Shown: piece after piece, positions 1 to 8,982 of the stretch
How the letters are laid out: each line of letters starts with the position of its first letter
How positions within the stretch are numbered: position 1 is the stretch's first letter
DNA from: Flavobacterium sp.
GTDB taxonomy: Bacteria; Bacteroidota; Bacteroidia; Flavobacteriales; Flavobacteriaceae
NCBI GenBank assembly: GCA_024644655.1
Contig: JAHEHJ010000020.1
Location: forward strand, 1-54,306
Reading direction: 5' to 3'
Length of the DNA stretch: 54,306 nt
The notes under the pieces: generated by a model
What the model saw: only the letters and a program-made list of their open reading frames with translations
Told to the model about the DNA's origin: nothing
Databases searched by the model: none
Translations under genes and position numbers: made by a program

Positions 1-199
1 AGAATTAGTACTTTTTATAACTCCCTATTGCAGTAAAATTGATGCAAAGCATTATGTGGATAAGATACGAACTATGGAACCTGATTTGATTGATTTAACA
101 GAGGGGTATGCCGATAGTTTGTTCTATAATTGTGGGCATTTGAACGACAAGGGGGCAAGGATATTGACCCAACGCTTGTTTGAAGTTTCCAAAAAATAA
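1..199 (+). CDS. C-terminal end of an SGNH-hydrolase-like protein (5' partial)
   Basis: The window opens inside a reading frame (first full codon at base 2) that runs 65 codons to a TAA at 197-199. The tail contains NCGHLNDKGARILTQRL. An HLN..GA...T..L ending of this kind is common in SGNH/GDSL-type hydrolases of Bacteroidota, where the His belongs to the catalytic Asp-x-x-His element and such proteins often partner with MBOAT acyltransferases. Here the residue three before the His is Asn rather than Asp (N-C-G-H), so catalytic competence is uncertain. The start and most of the protein lie outside the window. The assignment rests on this short motif only; the open frame itself is clear. Confidence 0.5.
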   Translation, partial: ELVLFITPYCSKIDAKHYVDKIRTMEPDLIDLTEGYADSLFYNCGHLNDKGARILTQRLFEVSKK

Positions 200-338
200 G
201 GAGAGGTCACTTTATGTTTGGATGGAGTATGGGTGTTTAAGCAATTACGAGGGGTGTGTATATGTGTATTAAATCCTAAAATAGATTGGAAATTGTAAAA
301 TTTTCACTAAAATTGACAGTTTTTTAAAATAATCAAAA

Positions 339-2507
339 ATGAAATTAAACAAATTAGTTGCGGTGCTGTTCTTGTTGACTTTGTCTGCAGTAGGTCAACG
401 AAAATTGAGTGTTGAAGAAATCTATTCGGGTGCTTTTAGAACTCAAGGAATGGATGAATTGCAGTCTATGAAAAACACCAATCAATATACAGTACTGAAT
501 TTTGATCGTGCTACACGAAGCATGCAAATTGATTTGTATGATTTTGCCACTTTAAAAAAGGTGTCTACTTTGTTGAATAGTAAAGAATTTACTGTTTTGG
601 CAGATGGTATAGATGGATATGTATTTAGTCAAAATGAGCAGCAAATATTAGTGGCCAATAATTCCAATTCTATTTATCGTCATTCGTTTACTGCAGACTA
701 TTTTTTGTATGACATTGCTACTAAGCAATTGAAAAAAATATTAGAACAAGTACAAGAACCTACTTTTTCACCTGATGGAACTAAAATAGGATTTGTTAAA
801 GAAAACAATCTTTTTATCTATGACATTGCTAGTAAAAATACTGTTCAAGTCACTACTGATGGCAAGAAAAATAGCATTATAAATGGGATTACGGATTGGG
901 TATATGAAGAAGAGTTTGCTTATGTAAGAGCTTATGATTGGAGTGCCGATAGCAAAAAGATAGCTTACATTCGATTTGATGAGAGTGAAGTTCCAGAGTT
1001 TTCTATGAATGTATACCATAAAGATTTGTATCCTAAAGTGGAAACGTTTAAATATCCAAAAGCAGGTGAAAAGAATGCCAATGTTTCGTTGTATGTGTAT
1101 ACGGTTGCCAATCAATCCGCTTTAGCTGTCAATTTGGGTACGTATACTGATTTTTATATAGCAAGAATGAAATGGACCAATGATGCCAATGTGTTGAGTG
1201 CTCAGGTTTTGAATAGACACCAAGATCATTTGGATTTGTTGTTTATTGATGGATCTACAGGTACTGCTAAAGTAGTATTGAATGAGCAAGACCAAGCTTA
1301 TGTGGATGTGACGGACAATCTTACTTTTTTAAAAGATAATAGTTTTATATGGACTAGTGAAAAGGATGGTTTCAATCATATCTATTGGTATGATAAGACT
1401 GGGAAATTGAAAAATCAAGTGACTAAAGGGAAATGGGAGGTTACATCCTATTATGGATTGGATGAAAAAGCCAAGACGGTTTTTTATCAATCAGTAGAAG
1501 AAGGGTCAATAGTGCGCGATATATACCGTATAGGGTTGGATGGTAAAAATAAAATAAAATTATCTACAGAGGTTGGGACGAATGATGCAACCTTTAGTCC
1601 CAATTATCAATATTACATTCACACTTTTTCAAATGTTACTACCCCTACACGATATACTTTGAATTCAGCTAGCAATGGGAAATTGGTTCAAACTATAGTT
1701 GATAATACAGCATTGTCTACTACTTTAAAGAGTTATGACTTACCTACTAAAGAATTTTTTGAATTGACAACGGATAAAGGCAATCGATTAAATGCATGGA
1801 TGATTAAACCGAAAGATTTTGACAGCTCCAAAAAATATCCAGTGTTCATGTATCAATACTCGGGTCCGGGTTCTCAACAAGTGGCCAATGATTGGTTGGA
1901 CACCAATGATTATTGGTTTATGATGTTGTCTCAACAAGGGTATATTACAGTATGTGTTGATGGAAGAGGTACAGGGTTTAAAGGAGCTGCGTTTAAAAAA
2001 GTAACTCAAAAGCAACTTGGGAAATATGAAGTGGAAGATCAAATAGATGCTGCAAAGGTCATTGGGAATTATCCTTATGTAGATAAAAACAGAATTGGTA
2101 TATTTGGATGGTCTTTTGGCGGGTTCATGTCGAGTAATTGCATTATGAAAGGTGCCGATGTGTTTAAAATGGCCATTGCGGTAGCTCCAGTTACCAATTG
2201 GCGTTTTTATGATAGTATATATACGGAGCGCTATATGCAAACGCCTCAGGAAAATGCTAGTGGATATGATGATAATTCGCCAATTAATTTTGTGTCAAAA
2301 TTGCAGGGGAACTTTTTGCTAATACATGGAAGCGCAGATGATAATGTGCATGTTCAAAACAGTATGCAAATGATTGAAGCTTTAGTACAAGCCAATAAAC
2401 AATTTGATTGGGCTATTTATCCAGACAAGAATCATGGAATATATGGAGGTAAGACCCGAATTCAGTTGTTTAATAAAATGACTAATTTCATTAAAGAAAA
2501 ACTATAA
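339..2507 (+). CDS. Dipeptidyl-peptidase IV (S9B family)
   Basis: Serine exopeptidase expected to release X-Pro/X-Ala dipeptides from peptide N termini in the periplasm. A signal peptide (about residues 1-19, ending VGQ) is followed by the DPP-IV beta-propeller, which carries the DWVYEEEF motif whose Glu pair binds the substrate amino terminus in this family. The C-terminal alpha/beta-hydrolase domain carries nucleophile Ser592 in GWSFGG, Asp667 in HGSADDNVH and His699 in KNHGIYGG, so the triad is complete. The 722-aa length is normal. The gene is followed after 26 bp by a POT dipeptide transporter, which fits a peptide-scavenging unit. The ATG at 339 is favoured because a signal peptide follows immediately. 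Confidence 0.93.
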   Translation: MKLNKLVAVLFLLTLSAVGQRKLSVEEIYSGAFRTQGMDELQSMKNTNQYTVLNFDRATRSMQIDLYDFATLKKVSTLLNSKEFTVLADGIDGYVFSQNEQQILVANNSNSIYRHSFTADYFLYDIATKQLKKILEQVQEPTFSPDGTKIGFVKENNLFIYDIASKNTVQVTTDGKKNSIINGITDWVYEEEFAYVRAYDWSADSKKIAYIRFDESEVPEFSMNVYHKDLYPKVETFKYPKAGEKNANVSLYVYTVANQSALAVNLGTYTDFYIARMKWTNDANVLSAQVLNRHQDHLDLLFIDGSTGTAKVVLNEQDQAYVDVTDNLTFLKDNSFIWTSEKDGFNHIYWYDKTGKLKNQVTKGKWEVTSYYGLDEKAKTVFYQSVEEGSIVRDIYRIGLDGKNKIKLSTEVGTNDATFSPNYQYYIHTFSNVTTPTRYTLNSASNGKLVQTIVDNTALSTTLKSYDLPTKEFFELTTDKGNRLNAWMIKPKDFDSSKKYPVFMYQYSGPGSQQVANDWLDTNDYWFMMLSQQGYITVCVDGRGTGFKGAAFKKVTQKQLGKYEVEDQIDAAKVIGNYPYVDKNRIGIFGWSFGGFMSSNCIMKGADVFKMAIAVAPVTNWRFYDSIYTERYMQTPQENASGYDDNSPINFVSKLQGNFLLIHGSADDNVHVQNSMQMIEALVQANKQFDWAIYPDKNHGIYGGKTRIQLFNKMTNFIKEKL

Positions 2508-2533
2508 AACCAAAATAAACTAAAACAATAATT

Positions 2534-4057
2534 ATGAGTGAAACAACAGTAAAAACAGGACATCCTAAAGGATTATACTTCCTTTTCTTCACCGAGATGT
2601 GGGAGCGATTTAGTTATTATGGAATGAGAGCAATTTTCATTCTTTTTATGACTAAAATTTTATTAATGAAGGATGCTGATGCATCACAAATTTATGGTAG
2701 TTATACTGGATTAGTGTATTTAACGCCACTTTTAGGAGGGTATTTGTGTGATAAATATTTAGGAAACAGAAGAAGTATAGTCATAGGAGGATTATTGATG
2801 GCGTTAGGTCAGTTCTGTATGTTTTTAAGTGCTTCTGCCGGGGCTCATGGTGGGATTGCTATTATGTGGATGGGATTAACCGCGATTATTATTGGTAATG
2901 GATTCTTCAAACCAAATATTTCTACAATGGTTGGCCAATTATACCCAGCAAATGACCGAAGAATAGATAGTGCATTTACTATTTTCTATATGGGAATTAA
3001 CTTGGGTGCTTTCTTCTCTCCTCTAATTTGTGGTTCTATGGATTTTAAATGGGGATTTTTAGCAGCTGGAGTAGGTATGTTAGTAGGACTAGGAGCTTTT
3101 GTACTGGGTCAAAAAAAATACTTAATTTCGGAAGAAGGAAAACATATTGGATTACCTGTGAAAAAGTTAGATGCTAAAAGCATCGGAATGATTGTAGGTT
3201 CTATTGCGATTATCTTTTTTATGTTGAATTTCAAACAAATGTTTGGCAGTGATGTAGATATCATCAGTTATTTCATTTATGGATCTATGGTAGCTATGCC
3301 TGTTGTCATTTTTAGTGATAAAAGCTTAACTAAAATTGAAATACAAAGAATATCAGTAATTTTTATACTAGCCTTTTTTGTAATTTTCTTTTGGGGTGCA
3401 TTTGAACAAGCAGGTGCTTCATTGACTTTATTTGCAGACAGACAAACTGAAAGAACTTTGTTTGGTTGGGAAATGCCAGCGTCTTATTTCCAATCAGTTA
3501 ATCCATTAGCGGTTATTTCAATTGCTCCAATTATGACTATGGTTTGGGGGTTTTTATATGCAAGAAAACTAGAACCGTCTTCACCTAAAAAAATGGCCAT
3601 AGGATTAGGATTAGTCGCAATGGGATATGTTGTTATTGCAATTGCTGTTAAAGGTTTAGGATTAGGCGAAAAAGTATCTATGTGGTGGTTAATTGGTTTG
3701 TATGTAATTCACACAGTAGGAGAATTATGTTTGTCGCCAATTGGATTATCAATGGTTTCTAAATTAGCACCTCTACGTTTATCTTCGTTAATGATGGGAA
3801 CTTGGTTTTTAGCTAATGCGGCTGCCAATAAATTCGCAGGTACGTTGAGTGCTTTAATTCCTGGAGGAGAAGATGGAACTGGAGGAGCAACTCATTTCTT
3901 AGGATTTCAAATTTCAAACCTATATGAATTTTTCATTCTTTTCATCATTATGTCGGGTGTAGCATCTGCTATTTTGTTTGTGTTAAGTTCTTGGTTGGAA
4001 AAAAGAATGCATAACGATCATATAGAAGGTGTTGATTTAGAAGTGGAAAACAGATAA
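2534..4057 (+). CDS. POT/PTR2-family proton-dependent di/tripeptide transporter (copy 1)
   Basis: Inner-membrane major-facilitator protein predicted to import di- and tripeptides with protons. The family's TM1 signature ExxERF is present (Glu21, Glu24, Arg25 in EMWERFSYYG), as is the PTR2 motif GNGFFKPNIST, with a conserved FWGAFEQAG segment in the second half. The 507-aa length and about 12 to 14 hydrophobic segments are typical. It starts 26 bp after the DPP-IV gene, so the two are probably cotranscribed: the peptidase would make dipeptides and this carrier would take them up. A strong hairpin with a T run at 4088-4122 separates it from the second POT gene. Confidence 0.93.
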   Translation: MSETTVKTGHPKGLYFLFFTEMWERFSYYGMRAIFILFMTKILLMKDADASQIYGSYTGLVYLTPLLGGYLCDKYLGNRRSIVIGGLLMALGQFCMFLSASAGAHGGIAIMWMGLTAIIIGNGFFKPNISTMVGQLYPANDRRIDSAFTIFYMGINLGAFFSPLICGSMDFKWGFLAAGVGMLVGLGAFVLGQKKYLISEEGKHIGLPVKKLDAKSIGMIVGSIAIIFFMLNFKQMFGSDVDIISYFIYGSMVAMPVVIFSDKSLTKIEIQRISVIFILAFFVIFFWGAFEQAGASLTLFADRQTERTLFGWEMPASYFQSVNPLAVISIAPIMTMVWGFLYARKLEPSSPKKMAIGLGLVAMGYVVIAIAVKGLGLGEKVSMWWLIGLYVIHTVGELCLSPIGLSMVSKLAPLRLSSLMMGTWFLANAAANKFAGTLSALIPGGEDGTGGATHFLGFQISNLYEFFILFIIMSGVASAILFVLSSWLEKRMHNDHIEGVDLEVENR

Positions 4058-4087
4058 TATAGATTTAAAATATTTTTATATCTTTCA

Positions 4088-4122
4088 AACCTACAAGAGA
4101 ACTCTTGTAGGTTTTCTTTTTT
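4088..4122 (+). terminator. Rho-independent terminator after POT copy 1
   Basis: A 12-bp perfect stem (AACCTACAAGAG with CTCTTGTAGGTT) is followed by a T-rich run at 4112-4122. It lies between the stop of the first POT gene and the ATG of the second, so it probably ends or attenuates the DPP-IV/POT transcript. Confidence 0.85.
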
Positions 4123-4134
4123 AAAATAAATATC

Positions 4135-5658
4135 ATGACTGAAAAATTGACATTAGAACAGATACAGAATTTTGAAGGCAAGTATCCAAAGCAAATTTGG
4201 AGTTTGTTTTTCTCCGAAATGTGGGAACGCTTTTGTTTCTACGGAATGCGTGGGATGTTGGTTTTCTTTATGATTTCACAGTTGAAATTTGGTGATACTC
4301 AAGCCAATTTACAATATGGAGCAACTCAAGCCTTTGTATACGCCTTTACGTTTATAGGAGGTTTGTTTGCTGATAAAATTTTAGGATTTAGAAAGTCACT
4401 CTTTTGGGGTGGATTGTTGATGATTGTGGGGAGTGCTATATTGGCAACAGACCCTCATGCCTATTTCTTTTTAGGTATTTCATTTACGATAATAGGGACT
4501 GGTTTTTTTAAGCCTAATATTTCCACTATGGTTGGATATTTGTATAAAAAAGGAGATGCCCGAACCGATGCGGGATTTTCATTATTTTATGCAGGGATCA
4601 ATTTAGGGGCCTTATTGGGAGGTTATATCTGTATTGCTATTGGTAAAGGAGAGATGTTTGCGGGTTCTATCCCTGTGGAAAAAAGATGGAATGTAGCTTT
4701 TGGTCTTGCAGCTATTGTAATGATTATTAGTTTGGTAAATTTTGTTTTCACGCAACGATCTTTAGGAACAATAGGGTTGCAGCCCGGACATCCATTAGCG
4801 GAAGTAAAGTCGAATCCTATTGCTAAATGGAAAGAGTATTCAGTTTATATAGGGACTGTTTTGTTGGTTCCTATTATTCAAATAATGGTTTCTAAAACCG
4901 AGTATACCGATTATTTCATGTGGACAATTGGCCCATTAACCTTATTGTATTTGTTTTATGAAATGACCAAAGTAACGCCAGAAGAACGTAAAAAATTATG
5001 GGCGGCCTTGGTTTTTATACTATTTTCTATAGTTTTTTGGGGAATATATGAACAAAGTGGAGGGTCGTTAAGCATTTTTGCCGCTCAGAATTTAGATAAG
5101 AATTTAGCAGGAATGCAATTGGATCCAAATGGCGTTAACAATTCAGGTGGAGCCTTTTTTATAATATTTTTGGCGCCCTTACTTGGGTTGTTATGGATAT
5201 GGCTCAATAAGAAAAAGATAGAGCCCAACACTTTAATTAAGTTTGGTTTAGGGTTTATATTACTTGGACTTGGGTATTATGTGTTGTTTGCTACTAAATT
5301 TTTTGCTACTCTAGCAGGGGTTACATCCTTAAATGTATTCACACTAGCCTTGTTAGTGATTACATTTGGTGAGCTTTGTTTGTCACCTATAGGTTTGTCT
5401 ATTATGACTAAATTATCGACTAAAAATCTTCAAGGGATGATGATGGGAATGTGGTTTTTAGCTAGTGCCTATGGGCAATATGTGGCTGGATTAATTGGGG
5501 CTGGATTATCAGAAGCCAAAAAAGGTGCGTCCAAATATGAAATATTAGTAACCTATACGGAAGGATACAAACAGTTAGGTTTGTATTCTTTGCTAGCCGG
5601 ATTGATTTTGATTTTAATTTCGCCTTTTGTGAAAAAATTGATGCAAGAAGTAAAATAA
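4135..5658 (+). CDS. POT/PTR2-family peptide transporter (copy 2)
   Basis: Second proton-coupled oligopeptide transporter, also 507 aa but clearly diverged from copy 1, so this is not a recent tandem duplication. It carries ExxERF (Glu28, Glu31, Arg32 in EMWERFCFYG), GTGFFKPNIST and the FWGIYEQSG segment. Multiple hydrophobic helices place it in the inner membrane. The pair may differ in substrate range, but the sequence does not show which peptides each prefers. It begins 12 bp after the terminator of the upstream gene, leaving little room for its own promoter, so some read-through or a promoter inside the preceding gene is likely. Confidence 0.93.
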   Translation: MTEKLTLEQIQNFEGKYPKQIWSLFFSEMWERFCFYGMRGMLVFFMISQLKFGDTQANLQYGATQAFVYAFTFIGGLFADKILGFRKSLFWGGLLMIVGSAILATDPHAYFFLGISFTIIGTGFFKPNISTMVGYLYKKGDARTDAGFSLFYAGINLGALLGGYICIAIGKGEMFAGSIPVEKRWNVAFGLAAIVMIISLVNFVFTQRSLGTIGLQPGHPLAEVKSNPIAKWKEYSVYIGTVLLVPIIQIMVSKTEYTDYFMWTIGPLTLLYLFYEMTKVTPEERKKLWAALVFILFSIVFWGIYEQSGGSLSIFAAQNLDKNLAGMQLDPNGVNNSGGAFFIIFLAPLLGLLWIWLNKKKIEPNTLIKFGLGFILLGLGYYVLFATKFFATLAGVTSLNVFTLALLVITFGELCLSPIGLSIMTKLSTKNLQGMMMGMWFLASAYGQYVAGLIGAGLSEAKKGASKYEILVTYTEGYKQLGLYSLLAGLILILISPFVKKLMQEVK

Positions 5659-5723
5659 TTACTTAAATTTCGGCATTGTTTTTGAGAATTGTAAAAGCAA
5701 CATAAACTTATAGATTTATACCA

Positions 5724-6185
5724 ATGAAAAAAATAGCACTTACGTTATTCCTAGTATTAGGATCTTTAACAATACAAGCTCAAGAATTAACTTGGCAAAC
5801 GGACATGAATAAAGCGGTTGAGCTTTCCAAAAAATCACACAAACCTTTATTGTTGTTTTTTACTGGAAGTGATTGGTGTGGTTGGTGTATGCGATTGCAA
5901 AAAGAAGTAATGAAAACGCCTGAATTTACGAAATGGGCAAATGACAATGTGGTTTTAGTGGAATTGGATTATCCAAGAAGAACTCCACAAGCTCCTGAAT
6001 TGCAAAGACAGAATATGGAATTACAACAAACTTTTGCAGTTCAAGGATATCCAACTGTTTGGTTTGTAAATGCTACTAAAATTGACGGTAAAATTAACTT
6101 ACAAAAACTAGGAAGTACTGGATATGTTGCCGGTGGGCCTAGCGCTTGGCTGGCAGGTGCTGATAAAATATTAGGAAAAAAATAA
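5724..6185 (+). CDS. Periplasmic thioredoxin-like protein (CGWC)
   Basis: Small secreted thioredoxin-fold protein of 153 aa. A signal peptide covers about residues 1-20 (cleavage near IQAQ-E). The redox motif is Cys52-Gly-Trp-Cys55 in SDWCGWC, and the cis-proline loop is Gly-Tyr-Pro110-Thr. This is the thioredoxin_7/DUF255-like type often found as a single periplasmic domain in Bacteroidota and expected to act as a thiol-disulfide oxidoreductase. The partner is unknown. It lies 65 bp after the second POT gene and is followed at once by a terminator that lies inside the end of the convergent comEC gene. Confidence 0.85.
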   Translation: MKKIALTLFLVLGSLTIQAQELTWQTDMNKAVELSKKSHKPLLLFFTGSDWCGWCMRLQKEVMKTPEFTKWANDNVVLVELDYPRRTPQAPELQRQNMELQQTFAVQGYPTVWFVNATKIDGKINLQKLGSTGYVAGGPSAWLAGADKILGKK

Positions 6186-6198
6186 TTTTATTTTCAAT

Positions 6199-8223
6199 TT
6201 ATAATTTATAGAATCCCTTTTCACTGGTAGCGTGAAAAGGGATTTTTTGTTTTCTACAGGTTTTTTTCCATAGCGCAATATAACTTTTTCGGTTAGAGCC
6301 ATCTGCAATGATAAGCTTGGGTTTTTTATTTTGAATCACTCGTTCTAAATTGATTTTAGGGGATGTTGTTAAAATACAGATGTCGGGGTTTATATCTTGC
6401 TTTACAATAAAATTACTATCTAGTATTGCGATTTTTTGGCTGTTGAAATATAAAAAGTTTGGTAATTGTTGGCCATCAGTTTGATATGAGGAATGAGCTG
6501 TGCTATAGGCTTGTAGTAATGGATTTGTTTTTTGGTTTTTAAGAATAGTACGGTCTGCATAAACCACTATTTTTTTTCCAATCCGTTCTGTAAGTAATGA
6601 GTGTCTAGAAATATGATATACAATTAATTCTTTTTCTGTATAGGTGTTAATTTTTTGAATAAGAAGACACAATTGGAACGTAAGTATACTTGTAAAAACG
6701 AATAGTGTTTGTGGGTATCTGGGTTTGTTTATCCAAATGATTGCAGCTATTATCACGATGTAGGTGGATACCAATAAGGAAGCTGTAAATGGAATGTTTT
6801 TAAAGACAAAAGTATCGAAAGAAGCAATTAGATGAATGCAATAATTAAGACCTTTAATTAAGGCTTCCAGTGGGAAGCAAATTAATTTTGGCACGAGTTG
6901 TATAGTAGCAATAAGTACTGCAATAAGACCAAGACCCATTACTACTCCTAATACAGGTAGAATGATTATGTTGGTGATAAAAAACAAACCAGGAAATTGA
7001 TGAAAGTAATATAGACTTAAAGGAAGAGTTCCTATTTGTGCCGCAAATGATACGGTAAGGATTTCCCAGAAATAGTGTTTTATTTTATTTTTTGTAGTCC
7101 ATAGTTGGGCCAATTTGGGTTGAAGCCAAATGATAAAAAAGACGGCTAAATAACTCAATTGAAATCCAACATCGTATAAAAAGGAAGGTTTAACTATTAG
7201 TATCAATAACTGGGAAACAATTATGGTGTGGTACATATTGACGGATCTTCTTAAATATAGGCCTATAGAAATACAAGAAAACATGGTGGCTGATCGGATA
7301 ATAGATGGGGCTAGTCCAGCTAACAAAGCAAAAGACCATAAAGTAATTAGTATGGTAAGGATTTTAATTCGCATCCCTTTTTTTGAATTTCCAATGGGCT
7401 TTAGTAAAGTATTTATAAATAAAACTAAAAAGCCAACATGTAATCCTGAAACAGATAGCACGTGAATGGCTCCCGCATATTGATAGTCTTTTAGGATTTC
7501 ATTAGAAATATCTTGTTGTTGCCCAAGAAGGAGCGCAATTACTATATGCAATGAAGGTTGGTCGTCAAATGATTTTTCTAAGTTGGTAATAATATGTTCT
7601 CTGAAATTTGAGAATTCAGCCCATATGCTTGATTCATAGTGTCCAGCCTTAAAGCCTTTTGCATAGAGTTGGGCATAGATTTCTTGATGGTTTAAATAAC
7701 TTCCGTAATCAAATGCATCGGGGTTGTTTGGCGTTCTAGTGTTTGTTAAATATCCTTTAACAAATAAGTGGCAACCTATTTTTAAAGATTGTGTTGTTAG
7801 TTTTTTAGGTAGAATTAGGATGATTTTGCCATAACTTTTAAAGTGATTTATATGCGCTACTCGAGCTTGATAACGCTCATTTTTCAAGGTGCTCTTAATT
7901 CTATCGGTTAAGATAATGTCGAAATCTTGAAGGCTATCAGGGTTGTAATTTTGATGTGTGTAGTGATTTGGATTTCGAGTTTCTTGATGTAGTGAAGCCG
8001 TTCCAATTCCAAGGGTAAATGCTAATAGGAATGTTGTTACTCCAAAAGCTTTTAGGAATAAGCTATTTTTTTTGCTGTAGTATAAAGAGAGGATTAAAAA
8101 GAGAAGGAGTAATATAGCAAAATATAATACAACGGAAGTGTTGGAAGCTGTTTTTTGAAATAGGATAATCCCGAAAAGCAGCCCTAAGTATATGGTAAAA
8201 AGTGGAAAATGTAAGATTTTCAT
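6199..8223 (-). CDS. comEC: ComEC/Rec2-family DNA-uptake channel protein
   Basis: Inner-membrane protein expected to pass single-stranded DNA into the cytoplasm during natural transformation. The N terminus has several membrane helices, then a DUF4131-like soluble stretch (about residues 100-220), then the Competence domain with the signature HVLSVSGLHVGFLV and more helices. The C-terminal ~150 residues resemble the position of the metallo-beta-lactamase-like domain but show no HxHxDH metal motif, so that part looks degenerate. The ATG at 8223 (MKILHFPLF) is preferred over an upstream in-frame TTG at 8238 and gives 674 aa. Whether this organism is naturally competent cannot be read from the window. 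Confidence 0.88.
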   Translation of the reverse strand: MKILHFPLFTIYLGLLFGIILFQKTASNTSVVLYFAILLLLFLILSLYYSKKNSLFLKAFGVTTFLLAFTLGIGTASLHQETRNPNHYTHQNYNPDSLQDFDIILTDRIKSTLKNERYQARVAHINHFKSYGKIILILPKKLTTQSLKIGCHLFVKGYLTNTRTPNNPDAFDYGSYLNHQEIYAQLYAKGFKAGHYESSIWAEFSNFREHIITNLEKSFDDQPSLHIVIALLLGQQQDISNEILKDYQYAGAIHVLSVSGLHVGFLVLFINTLLKPIGNSKKGMRIKILTILITLWSFALLAGLAPSIIRSATMFSCISIGLYLRRSVNMYHTIIVSQLLILIVKPSFLYDVGFQLSYLAVFFIIWLQPKLAQLWTTKNKIKHYFWEILTVSFAAQIGTLPLSLYYFHQFPGLFFITNIIILPVLGVVMGLGLIAVLIATIQLVPKLICFPLEALIKGLNYCIHLIASFDTFVFKNIPFTASLLVSTYIVIIAAIIWINKPRYPQTLFVFTSILTFQLCLLIQKINTYTEKELIVYHISRHSLLTERIGKKIVVYADRTILKNQKTNPLLQAYSTAHSSYQTDGQQLPNFLYFNSQKIAILDSNFIVKQDINPDICILTTSPKINLERVIQNKKPKLIIADGSNRKSYIALWKKTCRKQKIPFHATSEKGFYKL
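6212..6248 (+). terminator. Terminator embedded in the 3' end of comEC
   Basis: A 13-bp stem (AATCCCTTTTCAC with GTGAAAAGGGATT) is followed by TTTTTT on the plus strand, so it terminates the thioredoxin gene. The whole structure lies within the last codons of the convergent comEC gene. Confidence 0.85.
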
Positions 8224-8263
8224 GTAACTAAAGTACAAAAAATCTTCAATAGTTGAAAGAAAA

Positions 8264-8935
8264 TTACTCTATTACCCTATTGATTTGTGCGAAAGTACGT
8301 TGGTAATAGGGTTCTTTTATAGAAGACACCACTACGCCACTTTGAGTTGAAGAGTGAATAAATTTGATTTCATCACCATTTACTTCAGTTATCATGCCCA
8401 CGTGATTAATTCGTCTTTGTCCTCTATTAATAAAGAAAATCAAGTCTCCTTTTTTGGCATTACACGGTTCAATTTTATTGCCTATTTCCGCCATTTCATT
8501 AGAAGAACGCGGTAGCGTAATGTCGAATTTTTTAAATGTAGAATAAATTAATCCCGAACAGTCAAATCCATCTTTAGTAGTTCCGCCACCTCGATAGCCT
8601 ATGCCCAAGTTGTCTGATGCACTATTAATTAATTGTTCTGCTAAATAACTAGATTCTTCCGTATTAAAAATTAAGTCATTGTCTTCGGTTTCGTTAAGAC
8701 CTGGTAGGTTTTTTGGAATAGAAGTGGTTTGCTTATTTGGTTTTGAAATAGAGGCAACAGTGTTATTTGAAGAATATTTGTTTTGTTTGTTAGCTACTTC
8801 ATATTTAAGTGCCACAGGTTCGCTGTATATTCCTTTTTTCAGAGCGACTTCTTTGGAGGTAATTATAGCACTAGTAGTTGATTTACAAGATGTAAACAAC
8901 ACAAACAAGCCAAGTATAAAGATGATTTTTTTCAA
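8264..8935 (-). CDS. NlpC/P60 (C40) cell-wall peptidase, lipoprotein
   Basis: Predicted outer-membrane or periplasmic lipoprotein that cleaves peptidoglycan stem peptides. From a TTG start at 8935 the protein has a lipoprotein signal (KKIIFILGLFVLFTSC, acylated Cys17), a low-complexity linker (about 30-95) and a C-terminal NlpC/P60 domain with Cys126 in GFDCSGL, His178 in NHVGM and His194 in FIHSS. No in-frame ATG precedes the signal peptide; a second TTG lies at 8953, so the start is TTG in either case. Length from 8935 is 223 aa. It lies 40 bp downstream of the comEC start on the same strand, after lpxB. Confidence 0.88.
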   Translation of the reverse strand: MKKIIFILGLFVLFTSCKSTTSAIITSKEVALKKGIYSEPVALKYEVANKQNKYSSNNTVASISKPNKQTTSIPKNLPGLNETEDNDLIFNTEESSYLAEQLINSASDNLGIGYRGGGTTKDGFDCSGLIYSTFKKFDITLPRSSNEMAEIGNKIEPCNAKKGDLIFFINRGQRRINHVGMITEVNGDEIKFIHSSTQSGVVVSSIKEPYYQRTFAQINRVIE

Positions 8936-8982
8936 GTAAAAATATTTATGCAAAGGTAAAGATTACCTTTTGGAATTAAAAA

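Noticed and set aside
200..338. Promoter for the DPP-IV gene
   Set aside because: The 139-bp gap contains no TAnnTTTG element at a sensible distance; nothing could be supported.
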